Shown here piece by piece: positions 26,866-37,297 of a stretch of 64,000 nt of DNA. The notes beneath the pieces were generated by a model. The model did not search any database. It was not told the DNA's origin and saw only the letters and a program-made list of their open reading frames with translations. The stretch covers positions 1,612,001 to 1,676,000 of the forward strand of contig CAVOXO010000001.1 in assembly GCA_963700425.1 (NCBI GenBank), read 5' to 3'. The position numbers and the translations under genes were made by a program. The stretch comes from CAVOXO01 sp963700425. Its GTDB lineage: Bacteria; Actinomycetota; Acidimicrobiia; Acidimicrobiales; Microtrichaceae. Numbering within the stretch: the stretch's first letter is position 1; every line of letters begins with the position of its first letter.

Positions 26866-27378
26866 TCAGGCTTCCTCGGGTTCGGGTCGCCAGAAGACGG
26901 CCAGCAGCCCGAGCGCTCCGGCGAGGCCCAACAGAGCGATCCAGAGACCCTCCTTCGCGGGCGGGTCGAAGATGCCGAGGGCGTGATCGAGCGACCACCG
27001 TCCGGCCCCGAGGATCGCGATGGAGAAGCCGCTGGCGATGAGCGTCATCACATACTCCCAGCCTTCGCCGGGCCTGAAGATGAAGAAGCCGTTTCCACGA
27101 TGGTTGGTGATCAGCGCGACGGTCATCGTGCCGATCACCGCGGCGCCTCCCAGCGGGGTGAAAAGACCGAGGACCAGACACACCCCGCCCACCACCTCGG
27201 TGATGCTGGCGAGCCACGCGTGGACGATGCCCGGTTTCATCCCGAGGCTGGAGAACCAGCCGGCGGTGCCCTCGATCTTGCCCCCGCCGACGATGTGATT
27301 GATGCCGTGCGCCAGCATCACCGCGCCGACGGAGCATCGGAGAACCAGGAGGGCGAGGTCGAGGGAGTGAGCGTCCAT
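26866..27378 (-). CDS. DoxX family membrane protein
   Basis: The 170-residue product has four membrane segments, with LRCSVGAVMLAHGINHIVGGGKIEGTAGWFSSLGM at the start, the usual DoxX pattern. GITEVVGG-like ITEVVGGVCLVLGLFTPLGG and NHRGNGFFIFRPGEGWEYVM follow. DoxX proteins are linked to thiosulfate or thiol-oxidant metabolism in other bacteria, but this one is untested. ATG 27378 starts directly before the first helix; the frame is open upstream to 27756 by chance. It is transcribed divergently from the phosphodiesterase gene. Confidence 0.85.
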   Translation of the reverse strand: MDAHSLDLALLVLRCSVGAVMLAHGINHIVGGGKIEGTAGWFSSLGMKPGIVHAWLASITEVVGGVCLVLGLFTPLGGAAVIGTMTVALITNHRGNGFFIFRPGEGWEYVMTLIASGFSIAILGAGRWSLDHALGIFDPPAKEGLWIALLGLAGALGLLAVFWRPEPEEA

Positions 27379-27580
27379 GCTCCAGCATCGCGCGCCGACG
27401 GGGCCGATCCCCGATCTCGTCACCGAGGCTCCCAGCGCTGCACCGGGCGGCGCGGTGGCACGTCGGTTCCCCGCAACGAACCCACGTCCGATTCCGCGGG
27501 GCCGGGGTTCGGAGTGGTCGTCGCCGGCTTGTCTCTCTACTGTGGCGACCAAAGCGGAGCCGAGACGATGGGGGGAAGGC

Positions 27581-29094
27581 ATGTCCACGCCGAAGTTGCT
27601 GGTCGTCGGTATCGACGCGGCGGAGACGCCGGTTCTACTGGATCTGATGTCCGCCGGCCGTATGCCGGTACTCGCCGCGCTGAGCGCACGCGGCGTCTCT
27701 GCTCCGGTCGAGGCCTCGTGCATGTCGACCCTGCCGGGCGCCATCTGGCAGGACATCCTGACCGGGAGGAGCGCGTGGCGACACGGCGACTACTACCCGA
27801 GCAGACTTCACACCGGAGAGGACGCCGAGCGCGAGATCGACGCCCAGATGCACACCGGAACCTATTACTTCGACCGTGCCGCGGCTGCGGGCCGGCGGGC
27901 GATCGTCATCGATCAACCGCTCGTACCGCCGTATGAACCTCCGTTCGACCTCACGCTGGTGTCCGAATGGCACGTTCACGATGCCATCTGGGCCCGGGGC
28001 ACGTATCCGACGGTGCTGTTGTCGGAACTGGAGGAACGATTCGGCACCCGCCCCTACGACCGCTGCGACACGAACCACACCGACAGCGACGAATCGCTTC
28101 GGGCATTCGCCGGCATGCTCCGGGAGGAGCTGTCGATCAAGATCGACATGGTTGAGCACCTGATGACGACCCGCCCCTGGGACCTGTGCGCGGTCGGGAT
28201 CAGTCAGGGCCATTGTGCGGGACACCAGCTGTGGCATCTTCACGATGCCGCCCGGACCGCGGTCGGCCCCGATGAGGTCGCGCACGACCTGGTGACCGAT
28301 GTCTACGAGGCCATCGACGCGTCGATCGGCCGTCTCATCGAGACCGCGGGACCCGACTGTTCAGTGGTGATCTTCGCCAGCCACGGGATGGAGAACAACG
28401 TCGGCGGTCCGCAGTTCCTCTCGCCTCTCCTCGAAGCGTGGGGCTACCACCGGCCTGATCCCCGGCCGAGCCGCGCTGCGCCGTGCTGGTTCCCAAGAAC
28501 CTGATGGGACGGGTGTTCCGCGCCGTGCCGTCGCTCATGAGGGCCGCGGCAAGCCGCGGGGCGTGGACCGACCACCTGACGGAGCGGACGAGAGCCATCG
28601 CCCTTCACAACAATCGCGTGGGAGCACTCCGCCTGAACGTCGCCGGGCGCGAGCCGCAGGGAAACATCGCCGAGGTCGATGTCGACGACGAGCTCACCCG
28701 CCTCGAGAAGCGCCTCGGTGCTCTTCGACACGCAACGACGGGGGAGCCGGTCGTTCTCCACACCCTTCGCCCCGCAGAGGAGTACGGCCCTGAAGCCCAT
28801 CCCGATCTCCCCGACCTGTTGGTCGTCTTCAGACGGGATCTGGGCGAACTGACCGACATCGTCTGCCCCGAAGCCGGTCGGCTGAGCGTGCCGACGCGCC
28901 GACCCGAGTACCAGCGCACCGGGGATCACAGCGACCAGTCGCACATCTGGATCGACCACCCCCGCGTGACCCAGCTCGACGACGTCCGATCCGAGGACAT
29001 CGCCCCGACGATCCTGACCCTTCTCGACGTCGATGTTCCCGAGGACATCGACGGACGTGTCTCGGTCCGGCTGAGCCCGGTGTCACGCCGATGA
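27581..29094 (+). CDS. alkaline phosphatase superfamily phosphodiesterase (frameshifted)
   Basis: The protein begins LLVVGIDAAETPVLLDLMSAGRMPVLAAL and carries a nucleophile Ser/Thr at SCMSTLPGAIWQDILTG, as in type I phosphodiesterase/nucleotide pyrophosphatases. Metal-binding His and Asp occur in QGHCAGHQLWHL and FASHGME. The frame breaks near 28465: the first frame stops at 28504, and the +1-related frame continues RCAVLVPKNLMGR to GDHSDQSHIWIDHP and LTLLDVDVPEDIDGR. The corrected protein is about 504 residues. ATG 27581 follows GGGGGAAGG. It overlaps the glycosyltransferase gene by 4 bp (ATGA), so it likely acts on a surface sugar or on phosphorylated lipids. Confidence 0.78.
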
Positions 29095-30144
29095 GTCCGC
29101 CGACCGTCTCGGTGGTGATGCCTGCGTTCAATCGCGGCACGACGATCGACGCTGCGCTGGCCTCGGTGCGCGGCCAGATCCGGCTCCCCGACGAGATCGT
29201 GATCGTGGACGACGCCTCCGACGACGACACGGTGCCACGAGCGGAATCGTGGTCCGACCAGCTCCCCATCACGTTGGTGCGCAACAGCGTCAACGAGGGC
29301 TGTGGGGCCGCGAGGATGCGCGCCGTCGCCGCGGCGACCGGTGACATCATCGCTCCGCTCGACGGCGATGACGTCTGGCTGCCCGATCATCTCAGCACCG
29401 TCGTCCCCCTGGCGACCGACCCGTCGACGATCGTCGCCACGCGCTACCGGCGCTGGAGGCCGAACCGGGGAATGGACGCGAAGGCGTGGTCGACCGAGCA
29501 CGCTACCGGCCCCCGGATCGGCAGGCCACCGAGATCCTCCGGAGCAACTTCCTCTTCTCGGGCAGCCTGGCCTGGCGTGAGGCCATCATCGGCATCGGCG
29601 GCGGAAGTCTGGCCCGGAAGGCCGACGATTGGGAGGTCTGGATCCGACTGATCGTCGAAGGAGGGTGCCGGGCGGTCTCCCCCACCCACGCCACCGTTCT
29701 CTACCGCTCACACCTCGCGTCGCTCTCCGTGCTCGACGGGTGCCTTCCCGAGGAGGTCGCGTTGTGCGAAAGCCTCCTGGCCTCGCCCGCCTATGCCGGA
29801 TACACCGACGTGCTCGGCGTCGTCGCTTCGCCGACGGCTCGCTCGCCGGGAGTTCCTCGATGGGGCACGGTCTGCGGCGACGGGAGACATCAGGGGCGCA
29901 CGACGGCGCCTACGCCCGCTCGATACGCATCGACCCGTCGTTGACGGGGCCTCTGCAACCGGGCACGACCGGCAGCGTCGCGATTCGGGCGGCATTCGGC
30001 ATGGCCTCGCCGCGCCTCGCCGCGGCGGCACGGAGTCGACGGCTCCGCCGAAAGGCGATCGTGGACGAGGACGGCCCACGACCCGCCGATCTCCGCGACG
30101 GACCGACGATCATCGCCCCGAACGGGAAACGGACCGGCGTCTGA
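29091..30144 (+). CDS. family 2 glycosyltransferase (three apparent frameshifts)
   Basis: The N-terminal frame shows the GT-A fold: VSVVMPAFNRGTTIDAALASV, IVDDASDDD, NSVNEGCGAARM and DGDDVWLPDH (the DxD-like metal site). Around 29483 the text moves to another frame, giving ILRSNFLFSGSLAWREA and ADDWEVWIRL, the acceptor part with the ED/DD-like base. A second break near 29825 leads to RRREFLDGARSAATGDIRGARRR and a third near 29910 to YARSIRIDPSLTG, a helical tail often seen in these enzymes. The true protein is about 350 residues. It is coupled to the phosphodiesterase and precedes a flippase, suggesting a polysaccharide or glycolipid locus. Confidence 0.72.
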
Positions 30145-30228
30145 CGACTTCCGCCGACGCGTCCCGCCGGCATTCGCTCCCTCGTCGGGCCCGGCACGGT
30201 CGAGACGCTCATCTTCGCGCTGAGCCTG

Positions 30229-31402
30229 GTGACGGGACCGGTACTCAGCCGGGCGTTGGGTGACGCAGGACGCGGAGATCTCGCCGCCGTCCTCGTGCCG
30301 ACCCAGTTGGCAGGATGGGGACTGGTCCTCGGCGTCCCCTACGCATCGGCGATGTTGATCCGCCGCTACAGCCGTCCGACCCTCGTGAACGGATCCTGGG
30401 CCATCGCGGCCGTCATCGGCATTCCTGCCTGTGCGGTGTTGTACGTCATCGCTCCCCTGCTGTTGGCCGGGCATCCCGACTCGACAGTGGGTTGGTTCCG
30501 TTTCGGCCTCGTCGGAACCGCTCTGGGCATTCCGGCGATGACCGTTCTTCACCTTCGTCTCATCACGAAGGGCGCATCAGCGGGGTTGTCGGCTGCCCGA
30601 TCGATGCACCTGCTGGCCAACAGCGCCCTCGTGGTCGCGCTGGCGGTCGGGGGTCGCCTCACCCTGTGGTCCGCGCTCGCGAGCTGGCTGACGTCCTACG
30701 TGGTCAGCCGCATCGTGATACTGACCGCTCTCCGCGCCTGGCCGAGCGGCGTCGCCACCCGGGTCACGGTGCGAGACCAGCTGATGGTCGGCCGTGCTCA
30801 CGCCGTCGTCACTGTCGCCACCATCTCATTGGGTCGGATCGACCAGGTGTTCCTGTCCCTCCTCGGAACCTCCTCGGAACTGGGGTTGTACGCCGTGGCC
30901 GCGACGGCGGCTCAGTTGAGCCTGCCGTTGGCCCGTGGCTTCGCCGACGTGGTCCTGCCCGACGTGTTCGCCCGGCCCGGCGACGACATCTCGCGCCGCG
31001 CCACGGCCCTGATCTTCGGGATCTCCGCGATGATCGGCCTCGGTTCGGCCGCCATCGCACCGTGGTTCATTCCCGCTCTCTTCGGGGAGGACTTCAGCGA
31101 CTCGGTTCCGCTTGTTGTGGTTGTTGATCCCCGGTCAGGTGCTGTTCAACACCGCGTGGGTGATCAGCGCGCGGCACCTCGGAGGCGGTGATCCGCGTGT
31201 CGCGGCGCGGGCGATCTCGATCGCGGCGGCCCTCAACATCGTCGGAATCGTCCCGGCCATCGAGCTGTTCGGGCCCTATGGCGCGGCGGTGCTCACGAGC
31301 CTCTGCCAGGCCGTGTATCTGGTGACGATCCGCGTCGCGGGTCGTCACCGGGCCGGAACGGCGACCCGACCCGATGTCGAGGCGTCGGACGCCGCCGGCT
31401 GA
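30229..31402 (+). CDS. polysaccharide flippase-like membrane protein (MATE/Wzx type, frameshifted)
   Basis: The product has about 12 membrane segments with a beginning, SLVTGPVLSRALGDAGRGDLAAV, typical of Wzx/MurJ-class lipid-linked sugar flippases. The frame breaks near 31112: the first frame runs to 31191, while the second gives LLWLLIPGQVLFNTAWVIS and a GGDPRVAAR loop to a stop at 31402. GTG 30229 is only the first in-frame start; homologous sequence (ETLIFALSLVTG) reaches back toward 30170, so the true start is unresolved and another indel is possible. With the glycosyltransferase and phosphodiesterase it forms a surface-glycan export set. Confidence 0.68.
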
Positions 31403-31414
31403 TCGGCGATCCCG

Positions 31415-31627
31415 TCAGCTGCCCTCGAACTTGAACGAGACCTTGAGCTTGGCTCGATAGGACACGACCTGCCCGTCCTCGATCTGCATGTCGAGCTCCT
31501 TGACCTCGGCGATTCGAAGGTCTCGGAGTGACTCCGACGCCTTCGTGACGGCCGCGGCCGCCGCCTTCTCCCAGGATTCCTCGCTCGTCCCCACCAATTC
31601 GACAACCTTGTACACGTTCTCGGCCAT
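31415..31627 (-). CDS. dodecin (flavin-binding storage protein)
   Basis: The 70-residue protein is a complete dodecin: VYKVVELVGTSEESWEKAAAAAV, then LRDLRIAEVKELDMQIEDG and a final VSYRAKLKVSFKFEG strand. Dodecins form 12-mers that hold flavins or coenzyme A. The conserved Trp in ESWEKA stacks on the flavin. It stands alone between the flippase gene (convergent) and the PAS-PP2C gene (divergent). The size and motif match the family closely. Confidence 0.93.
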   Translation of the reverse strand: MAENVYKVVELVGTSEESWEKAAAAAVTKASESLRDLRIAEVKELDMQIEDGQVVSYRAKLKVSFKFEGS

Positions 31628-31854
31628 GATTCACCCTCTGATCGGTTCTGGGCTCCCTTCCTAACAGGTGACCCCCGCCGGTGCGCTCGATCTTGTGGGG
31701 ACGGGCCCGATCCGTTGTCCGGGACAACCCCGCCCGGGCGGCTCACGTCGCCGTCAGGGCGGCGCGGCCCCCCGACTCAGGCCTGGAGGGCGCTGCGATC
31801 GGGCTATCGTCACGTTGCGCGGGCCAACGGAACGGCACGCGAGGAGCCCGGTAC

Positions 31855-33719
31855 ATGACGGAGGACACTGAGGGTCTGGATCTCGGGCAGTTCTTCGAGA
31901 ACTCACTCGACCTCATGACCGTCGCCAGCATCGACGGGTACTTCAAGGTGTTGAATCCCGCCTGGACCGAGTTGTTGGGCTGGGACCGTGTCGAGTTGAT
32001 GGCCCAACCGTTTCTCGACTTCGTGCATCGCGATGACGTCGAACCGACGCTCGACGAGCTCTCGACCCTGGCCGAGGGCGCGTCGACGGTGTCGTTCGAG
32101 AATCGCTACCGTCGCGTCGACGGAACCTACGTGTGGCTCCAGTGGAACGCCCGGCCACGGGGACCGTGGATCTACGCAGTCGCCCGTGACATCACCGCCG
32201 GAAAGCGCGTCGAGGAGTCGTTGAGGCGATCGGAGCGGTTTCTCGACTCCATCGTGGAGCACATCCCCAACATGGTGTTCGTCAAGGACGCCCAGGAGCT
32301 CCGGTTCGTCAGGATCAACCGTGCCGGCGAGGACCTGCTGGGTTTCTCGCGGGAGGAGCTCGCCGGCAAGAGCGACTACGACTTCTTCCCCCGCGGACGA
32401 GGCAGGCTTCTTCGTCACGACCGACCGGGAAGTGCTCGCCATCGGCGACGTGGTCGACATCCCGGCCGAGACCATCGACACCCGCCACCGGGGGCAGAGA
32501 ATCCTGCACACCAAGAAGATCCCGATCCTCGACGACGACGGTCGCCCCGCTTTCCTGCTGGGCATTGCCGAGGACATCACGGAGCTGATCGAGGGCCAGA
32601 ACCTCCTCCGGCTGCGACAGGAAACACTCGCAGCGGTCTTCGATGCATCCCCCGATGCCATCATGACGCTGGATCGCGACATGGTCATCGATGACGTCAG
32701 CGAGGCCATCGAGGGGATCCAACCCGTCTCGGTCAGCGATCTTCGGGGCCGCAGCGCCCTGGACATCGCGCATCCCGATGACCGCTCCGCACTCGAGGAG
32801 TCGATCCGGGGCCTGCTCGACAACGGCTCGACACAGATGACGATTCGATGCCGGCTCGGGAGCGGAGATCACGACTGGACCCACATCGAAGCCCGGGGCC
32901 GGGCTCTCCACGACGCCACCGGTGAGACCACCGGCGCAGTGGTCGTCTTCCGAGACATCACCGAATCGCTGGCGGCGGCGGCCGCGATGCAGAAGACACA
33001 ACTGGGGGAGGCCGAACACCGGCTCGTCGAGGACCTGCAGCGGCGGGCGCTGGTGCCCCCGCCCGACACCGTCGGCCTCGAATTCGCCGGTCACTACCAA
33101 TCGGCGCGATCAGGCCTCGGGATGGGCGGCGATTGGTACCACGGGCTCGCGCTGGACAACGGGAGCCTCGGAATGATCGTCGGCGACGTGGTGGGACACG
33201 GCCTGACCGCCGGCGGCGACATGACCCAGCTCAGCGGGATGCTGTCGACGTTGCTCAGGGTCGGCACCCCGCTGGAGGACCTTTTCACCACCCTGCACGC
33301 TGCGATCGGGCCACTCGACATCATGGCCACGGTCGTCGTCTGCGAAGTCGATCCGGCGTCGCGCGACGGTTCGACACATCTCTGCGGGACACCCGCCGAT
33401 GATCATCGTCGCACCTGACGGTGCGACCGACTTCGTCGAGGGTGGCAGACGCCCACCGGTCGGCGTGCCCTGCGGCAGAGTCGACGTGGCCGAGGTGAGC
33501 CTTTCCCCGGGTTCGACGCTCATCGCCTACACCGACGGACTCGTGGAACGGCGCAACGAGGACTTCGACGTGGGGATGGCCAGGTTGGCCGACGCGGCTC
33601 GGGACACCCGCTCCCTCGACGTGGAGGCCCAGCTCGACGAGGTTGTGCGCAGGTGCACCGACGGCCACCGCAGTGAGGACGACATCGCCGTCGTGGCCGT
33701 TCGGATGTCCCCCATCTGA
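31855..33719 (+). CDS. multi-PAS serine phosphatase, RsbU/SpoIIE type (frameshifted)
   Basis: Three PAS/PAC units (about 10-125, 130-250 and 260-380) precede a PP2C-like phosphatase. PAS1: MTVASIDGYFKVLNPAWTELLGW. PAS2: ELRFVRINRAGEDLLGF. The phosphatase shows GGDWYHGLALDNGSLGMIVGDVVGHGL (metal Asp) and GHPP, then AYTDGLVERRNEDFDVG and SEDDIAVVAV. Two breaks are visible. Near 32395 a CCCCC run with one C too many hides FPADEAGFFVTTDREVL. Near 33385 CTCTGCGGGACAC hides GHPPMIIVAPDG. The corrected protein is about 620 residues. It likely dephosphorylates the STAS antagonist encoded next when a signal reaches the PAS domains. Confidence 0.85.
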
Positions 33720-33800
33720 CGACCGATCGGTCGTGACCGACCCGCAACGCCGTCGCCGACCTCCCACCTGGACGGCTACTGCGGCGAGAGCGACGCCGAC

Positions 33801-34109
33801 TCAGCTGGGAACGGACTCCACGGGGAACAGATCGAGGACCTCTGCGATGTCGAGGATCTTCAGAATCGCCGGTCGCGGATTGGCGAGGATCAGGGTCCGC
33901 CCGCCGAGTTGAGCGTGAAGCAGTGCCCGTAGTCCAGAGGAGTCCATGAACGTCAGGCCGTCCAGATCGAGAACCGTGGTGGCATCGGCAGGGAACTCCT
34001 CGAGGGCGATCGCCAAGTCGGTCGTGGTCTCGACGTCGAGTTCACCCGATACGGTCAGCCCCCATCGATCGGCGTCATCACGAAGATCGATCCGCAGCAC
34101 GGTCACCAA
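33801..34109 (-). CDS. STAS-domain anti-sigma factor antagonist (RsbV-like)
   Basis: The 102-residue protein is one STAS domain. The phosphorylatable Ser lies in FMDSSGLRALLHAQLGG, and the front strand is LTVSGELDVETTTDL. In partner switching, the unphosphorylated form binds the HATPase anti-sigma factor and frees the sigma factor. It converges on the PAS-PP2C phosphatase gene and is divergent from the anti-sigma kinase gene, so the three genes form one signalling unit. No sigma-B-type gene is in the window. Confidence 0.88.
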   Translation of the reverse strand: MVTVLRIDLRDDADRWGLTVSGELDVETTTDLAIALEEFPADATTVLDLDGLTFMDSSGLRALLHAQLGGRTLILANPRPAILKILDIAEVLDLFPVESVPS

Positions 34110-34175
34110 CTATTTCTACCCCAGTCGCGGTCCTTTGTCATGGCCTAATCCGGCGAACAGGAGTACTCTCCGACC

Positions 34176-34589
34176 GTGTCGGAATTCAGCGCCAACTGGG
34201 ATTTCCCCGCCGACCTCTCGGCGCCCGATCAGGCTCGGCACCACACCGCCGACGCGCTCATGGCATGGGGGGTGGATCATCTCGTCGACGACGCGGTGCT
34301 CATCGTGAGCGAGCTGATCACCAACGCGGTGAGACATGCGCAGTCTCCGACGCGACTGGATCTCCGGTGCGTTGACGCCACGTTGTGGATCGGCGTTCAC
34401 GACGATTCGCTCGACGAACCGACGGTGCGGGAGTGGCGCCACGACGACAGCGGTGGCCTCGGGCTCCTGGTCGTGGGGGCGGTGTCGCGCTGGCACATCG
34501 AATCCGATTCGTCGGGCAAGACCGTGTGGTGCACCCTCGGCGAGGAGCCCAGCGACGATGCCGTCGCTCGCTTCTCGACGCGTGCCTGA
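34176..34589 (+). CDS. ATP-binding anti-sigma factor kinase (RsbW-like HATPase)
   Basis: The 137-residue protein has the GHKL ATP fold. The N box is VSELITNAVRHAQ and the G box is GGLGLLVVGAVSRW. It likely phosphorylates the STAS antagonist and holds a sigma factor inactive. GTG 34176 is the only sensible start. Length is normal for RsbW-like proteins, and it lies 66 bp from the divergent STAS gene. The target sigma factor is not in the window; it may also bind a different partner, such as the ECF factor, but there is no direct support. Confidence 0.87.
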   Translation: MSEFSANWDFPADLSAPDQARHHTADALMAWGVDHLVDDAVLIVSELITNAVRHAQSPTRLDLRCVDATLWIGVHDDSLDEPTVREWRHDDSGGLGLLVVGAVSRWHIESDSSGKTVWCTLGEEPSDDAVARFSTRA

Positions 34590-34668
34590 GCGGTCTCGCT
34601 GATCTCCGACGCCCGGAGCGGGGTGCGGTCGTTCCGACGGAGGCCAGAGAGATTCCTAGGATGAATCG

Positions 34669-35157
34669 ATGCACGACTCCGACGTGGTGATACGCGGCGC
34701 TGTTCCCGACGACGCCGAGTCGATCCACCGTTTCATCTGCGAACTGGCCGACTACGAAGAGGCACTCGAGTCCGTGGAGACCACTCCGGCAGCGATTCGG
34801 GGACAGCTTGCCGCGGAAGCCCCACCCTTCGACGCCCTCATCGCGATCGTCGGCGAACAGCCGGTCGGGTTCGCCCTGTACTTCCAGAACTACTCCACCT
34901 GGAAGGGTCGGATCGGGATCTATCTCGAGGACCTCTTCGTCAGCGCCGATCATCGGGGCCGCGGAGTGGGGACCGCGTTGCTCTCCGAGCTGAGCCGGGT
35001 TGCCCTGGAACGGGGAGCGGCTCGTCTCGACTGGCAGGTGCTCGACTGGAACGAGCCATCGATCCGTTACTACGAGTCGGTCGGCGCCGACGTCAACCGG
35101 GGTTGGCTCCCGTGTCGGCTCCACGGCGAGGCTCTCGCCGAGCTTGCTCAACGCTGA
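34669..35157 (+). CDS. GNAT family N-acetyltransferase (diamine acetyltransferase-like)
   Basis: The 162-residue protein has a GNAT core: IRGAVPDDAESIHRFICELADYE at the start, YFQNYSTWKGRIGIYLEDLFVS, the acetyl-CoA-binding HRGRGVGTALL, and YYESVGADV. The YFxNYSTWxGRxGIYLEDLFV segment is characteristic of spermidine/spermine-type acetyltransferases (SAT), so polyamine or thialysine acetylation is likely. It is downstream of the HATPase gene but separated by 79 bp, and converges with the amidase gene. Confidence 0.85.
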   Translation: MHDSDVVIRGAVPDDAESIHRFICELADYEEALESVETTPAAIRGQLAAEAPPFDALIAIVGEQPVGFALYFQNYSTWKGRIGIYLEDLFVSADHRGRGVGTALLSELSRVALERGAARLDWQVLDWNEPSIRYYESVGADVNRGWLPCRLHGEALAELAQR

Positions 35158-35184
35158 CCTCGCTCGGCGTCACGTCCCCCGGTG

Positions 35185-36267
35185 TCAGCCACCAGGCGGC
35201 GGTGGGCCGGTTGTCGGGGTCGTCGTCGACACCGGGGACATCGTGCTGGGCACGATCGTGGTCGTCGACGTGGTCGATGTGGTCGTCGTGGTGGTGGTCG
35301 TTGTCGTGCTGTAGTCGGGAAGCGGGTCGGGCAGCCCATCCTGGGTGACGTCTCCGCGTACAAAGGTCGAATCGGTGGGCTTGCCGAAGAAACGCAGCAG
35401 GCCACGGGCCAGAGCGGCGGCGATGACCCTCTGGGATGGGGGCTCTTCCAGCATCACGCTGTCGATCGGATTGCGGAGGTTGCCGAGCTCGGCGAGCACC
35501 GAGGGGCGGTTCGCCGTGTTGAGGTTGGCCAGATCTCCACGCTCCTGGACCCCCGATCTGCCGACGTAGTTGGCGGGTCGCCCTCCCACGCCGGAGAGTT
35601 CGTCCCGAATCACCGACGCCAGAACCGACGACTGCTGAACCGTCTCGGGCGTCAGCGCCTCGTGAACGGCGGGGTGGATGATGTGGAAGCCCGATCCGCC
35701 CGATGACGAGCCGTCCGCGTGAAGGGAGACGAACGCGGCTGCACCATGGTCGTGGGCGAGGGCTCCCCGCTCGTCGGCACAGGGTCCGAAACCGTCGTTG
35801 TCCTCGTGGGTCAGGAGAACGGCAGCCCCGACCCCGTTCAGCATCGACGCCAGCTCGGTGCCGATCGACCAGTTGATCTCCGCTTCTGAGGTTCCGCTCG
35901 TCGATGTCGCGCCGGTGGTGTTGCAGAGGTGCGGGGAGTCCTCCCGGGTGGTTCCGGTGTACTGGAAGTTGCGGCCGTTGTGTCCCGGATCGACCACGAT
36001 CAGGTAGCCGTCGAGCGGACCGCTGTGGGTGGCCCCCAACAGGGCCGGATCCGCCCTCGGTGGCAGCGTCGTGGTGGGTGCGAGCGTGGTCGTGGTGGTC
36101 GAGGTCACCGACGGACCGGTCGATGAGTCCATCGCCGCTGACGCGTTGTCGGTCATGGTGATCGTCGCCGATTCCGAGCCGCCGGCCACTCCCGACACGG
36201 CGGCCACGATCACCGCGACGACGACCGCGGCGCATCCTATGACGGCGAATCGGCGGTGTGTCGACAC
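35185..36267 (-). CDS. N-acetylmuramoyl-L-alanine amidase (Amidase_3), secreted
   Basis: The 360-residue product has a membrane anchor/signal (FAVIGCAAVVVAVIVAAVSGVAG), a Thr-rich linker, then Amidase_3. Zinc ligands are His in VVDPGHNG, Glu in SEAEINWSI and His in SLHADGSS; the catalytic Glu is in LAELGNLRN. It cleaves the amide bond between muramic acid and the peptide stem. The C-terminus is a long Thr/Pro tail (SxTTTTTTTTTT). GTG 36267 is preferred: it gives a normal short cytoplasmic start, while the frame is open to a TTG at 36351. Confidence 0.88.
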   Translation of the reverse strand: MSTHRRFAVIGCAAVVVAVIVAAVSGVAGGSESATITMTDNASAAMDSSTGPSVTSTTTTTLAPTTTLPPRADPALLGATHSGPLDGYLIVVDPGHNGRNFQYTGTTREDSPHLCNTTGATSTSGTSEAEINWSIGTELASMLNGVGAAVLLTHEDNDGFGPCADERGALAHDHGAAAFVSLHADGSSSGGSGFHIIHPAVHEALTPETVQQSSVLASVIRDELSGVGGRPANYVGRSGVQERGDLANLNTANRPSVLAELGNLRNPIDSVMLEEPPSQRVIAAALARGLLRFFGKPTDSTFVRGDVTQDGLPDPLPDYSTTTTTTTTTTSTTSTTTIVPSTMSPVSTTTPTTGPPPPGG

Positions 36268-36372
36268 GGTGTCCAACGGTAACTGCCCACCGCCGCGAGC
36301 GGGCGCCACGCCGAGATCGAGCCGATCATCGGGGCGATGGACAGCGGGCAACTGCGACGATGTGGGGGCCGC

Positions 36373-37155
36373 TCAGTCGGCTCGGGCGGCCCGGTCGTCC
36401 AGCCACGCCCGCCACCGATCCTCTTCGCGTGGACCGATCGATGTCGCGTCGGGCCCATAGAGGTACATCCACACCGAGACGGAGACCTCGTCGCCGTCTC
36501 CCTCCACGGCCAGGAATCCGGTGCCGGGGCACGGGCCGTCGACGACGAGACCGAGTCGCTGTGGCCCGACATCCGCGACGACACCTGACAGATCTGGGCT
36601 GCCGAGGCCGGACACGGACACTCGATCCCCGGCGCGTGGACGCGCCGGAAGCGCCAGTGCCGACGACAGACGCTCCCACGCGGCGTCTCGGGGCCCCGCC
36701 CACGTGGCACTGGGCAGAATCGCGGTCCCCGCCTGTCCCGGGAAGTGCACACGATGAAGCGTCAGGTTGGCGAGGAACAGCGGCCAGCCGTCGGCCATCC
36801 CTGCATAGAGGGCGTCACCGTCGTCTCCGTCGGCGAATCCGGTGTTGACCAGCCGGACCGCACACTCGTTGCCGCCGAGTGAGCGGACCTGCCACTCGAA
36901 CGTCAACCCGTCGACCCCCTCACCTCCGTCGAAGACGATTCGCTCGGGCGGCTCCCACACGGCGACACGGCCGGAGACGACCATCTCCGGTCCGGGTCCG
37001 AACGTGGCGGCGACAGCGCCACCGGCCCTCTCCTCCACCGTGTGGGGCACGTACCACGACGAGATCCCGGGGCCCGTGGCAATGGCCTGCCACACGTCCT
37101 CGGCACTCCCCCGAACGGTGATCTCGAACTCGAGCGATCGGCCGTCGTCGGACAT
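36373..37155 (-). CDS. SRPBCC/AHSA1-domain protein
   Basis: The 260-residue protein begins EFEITVRGSAEDVWQAIATGPGISSWYVP, the START-like AHSA1 pattern, and continues GRVAVWEPPERIVFDG and EWQVRSLGGNECAVRLVNTGF. After about residue 150 there is a second region (GAGDRVSVSG, then SVWMYLYGPD). Such proteins bind hydrophobic ligands or act as stress-related chaperone partners; this one is not assigned. No signal is seen. It is followed by the amidase gene on the same strand with about 100 bp between. Confidence 0.8.
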   Translation of the reverse strand: MSDDGRSLEFEITVRGSAEDVWQAIATGPGISSWYVPHTVEERAGGAVAATFGPGPEMVVSGRVAVWEPPERIVFDGGEGVDGLTFEWQVRSLGGNECAVRLVNTGFADGDDGDALYAGMADGWPLFLANLTLHRVHFPGQAGTAILPSATWAGPRDAAWERLSSALALPARPRAGDRVSVSGLGSPDLSGVVADVGPQRLGLVVDGPCPGTGFLAVEGDGDEVSVSVWMYLYGPDATSIGPREEDRWRAWLDDRAARAD

Positions 37156-37297
37156 CGATCGGGCTCCCTTGTCTGACGGTCGGTTGCGTGCGGAACGGGC
37201 AAACCGCCTCCGACCGCGATGCTACCGACGACGTCGGGCCCGCGTGATGAGTTCCATCTCGGTAGTGTCGCCGAAGGACGTGAAGGGGGTCACGATC

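Noticed and set aside
35270..35320. Low-complexity GTGGTCGT run as a possible regulatory repeat
   Set aside because: It is the reverse strand of the Thr-rich tail of the secreted amidase.
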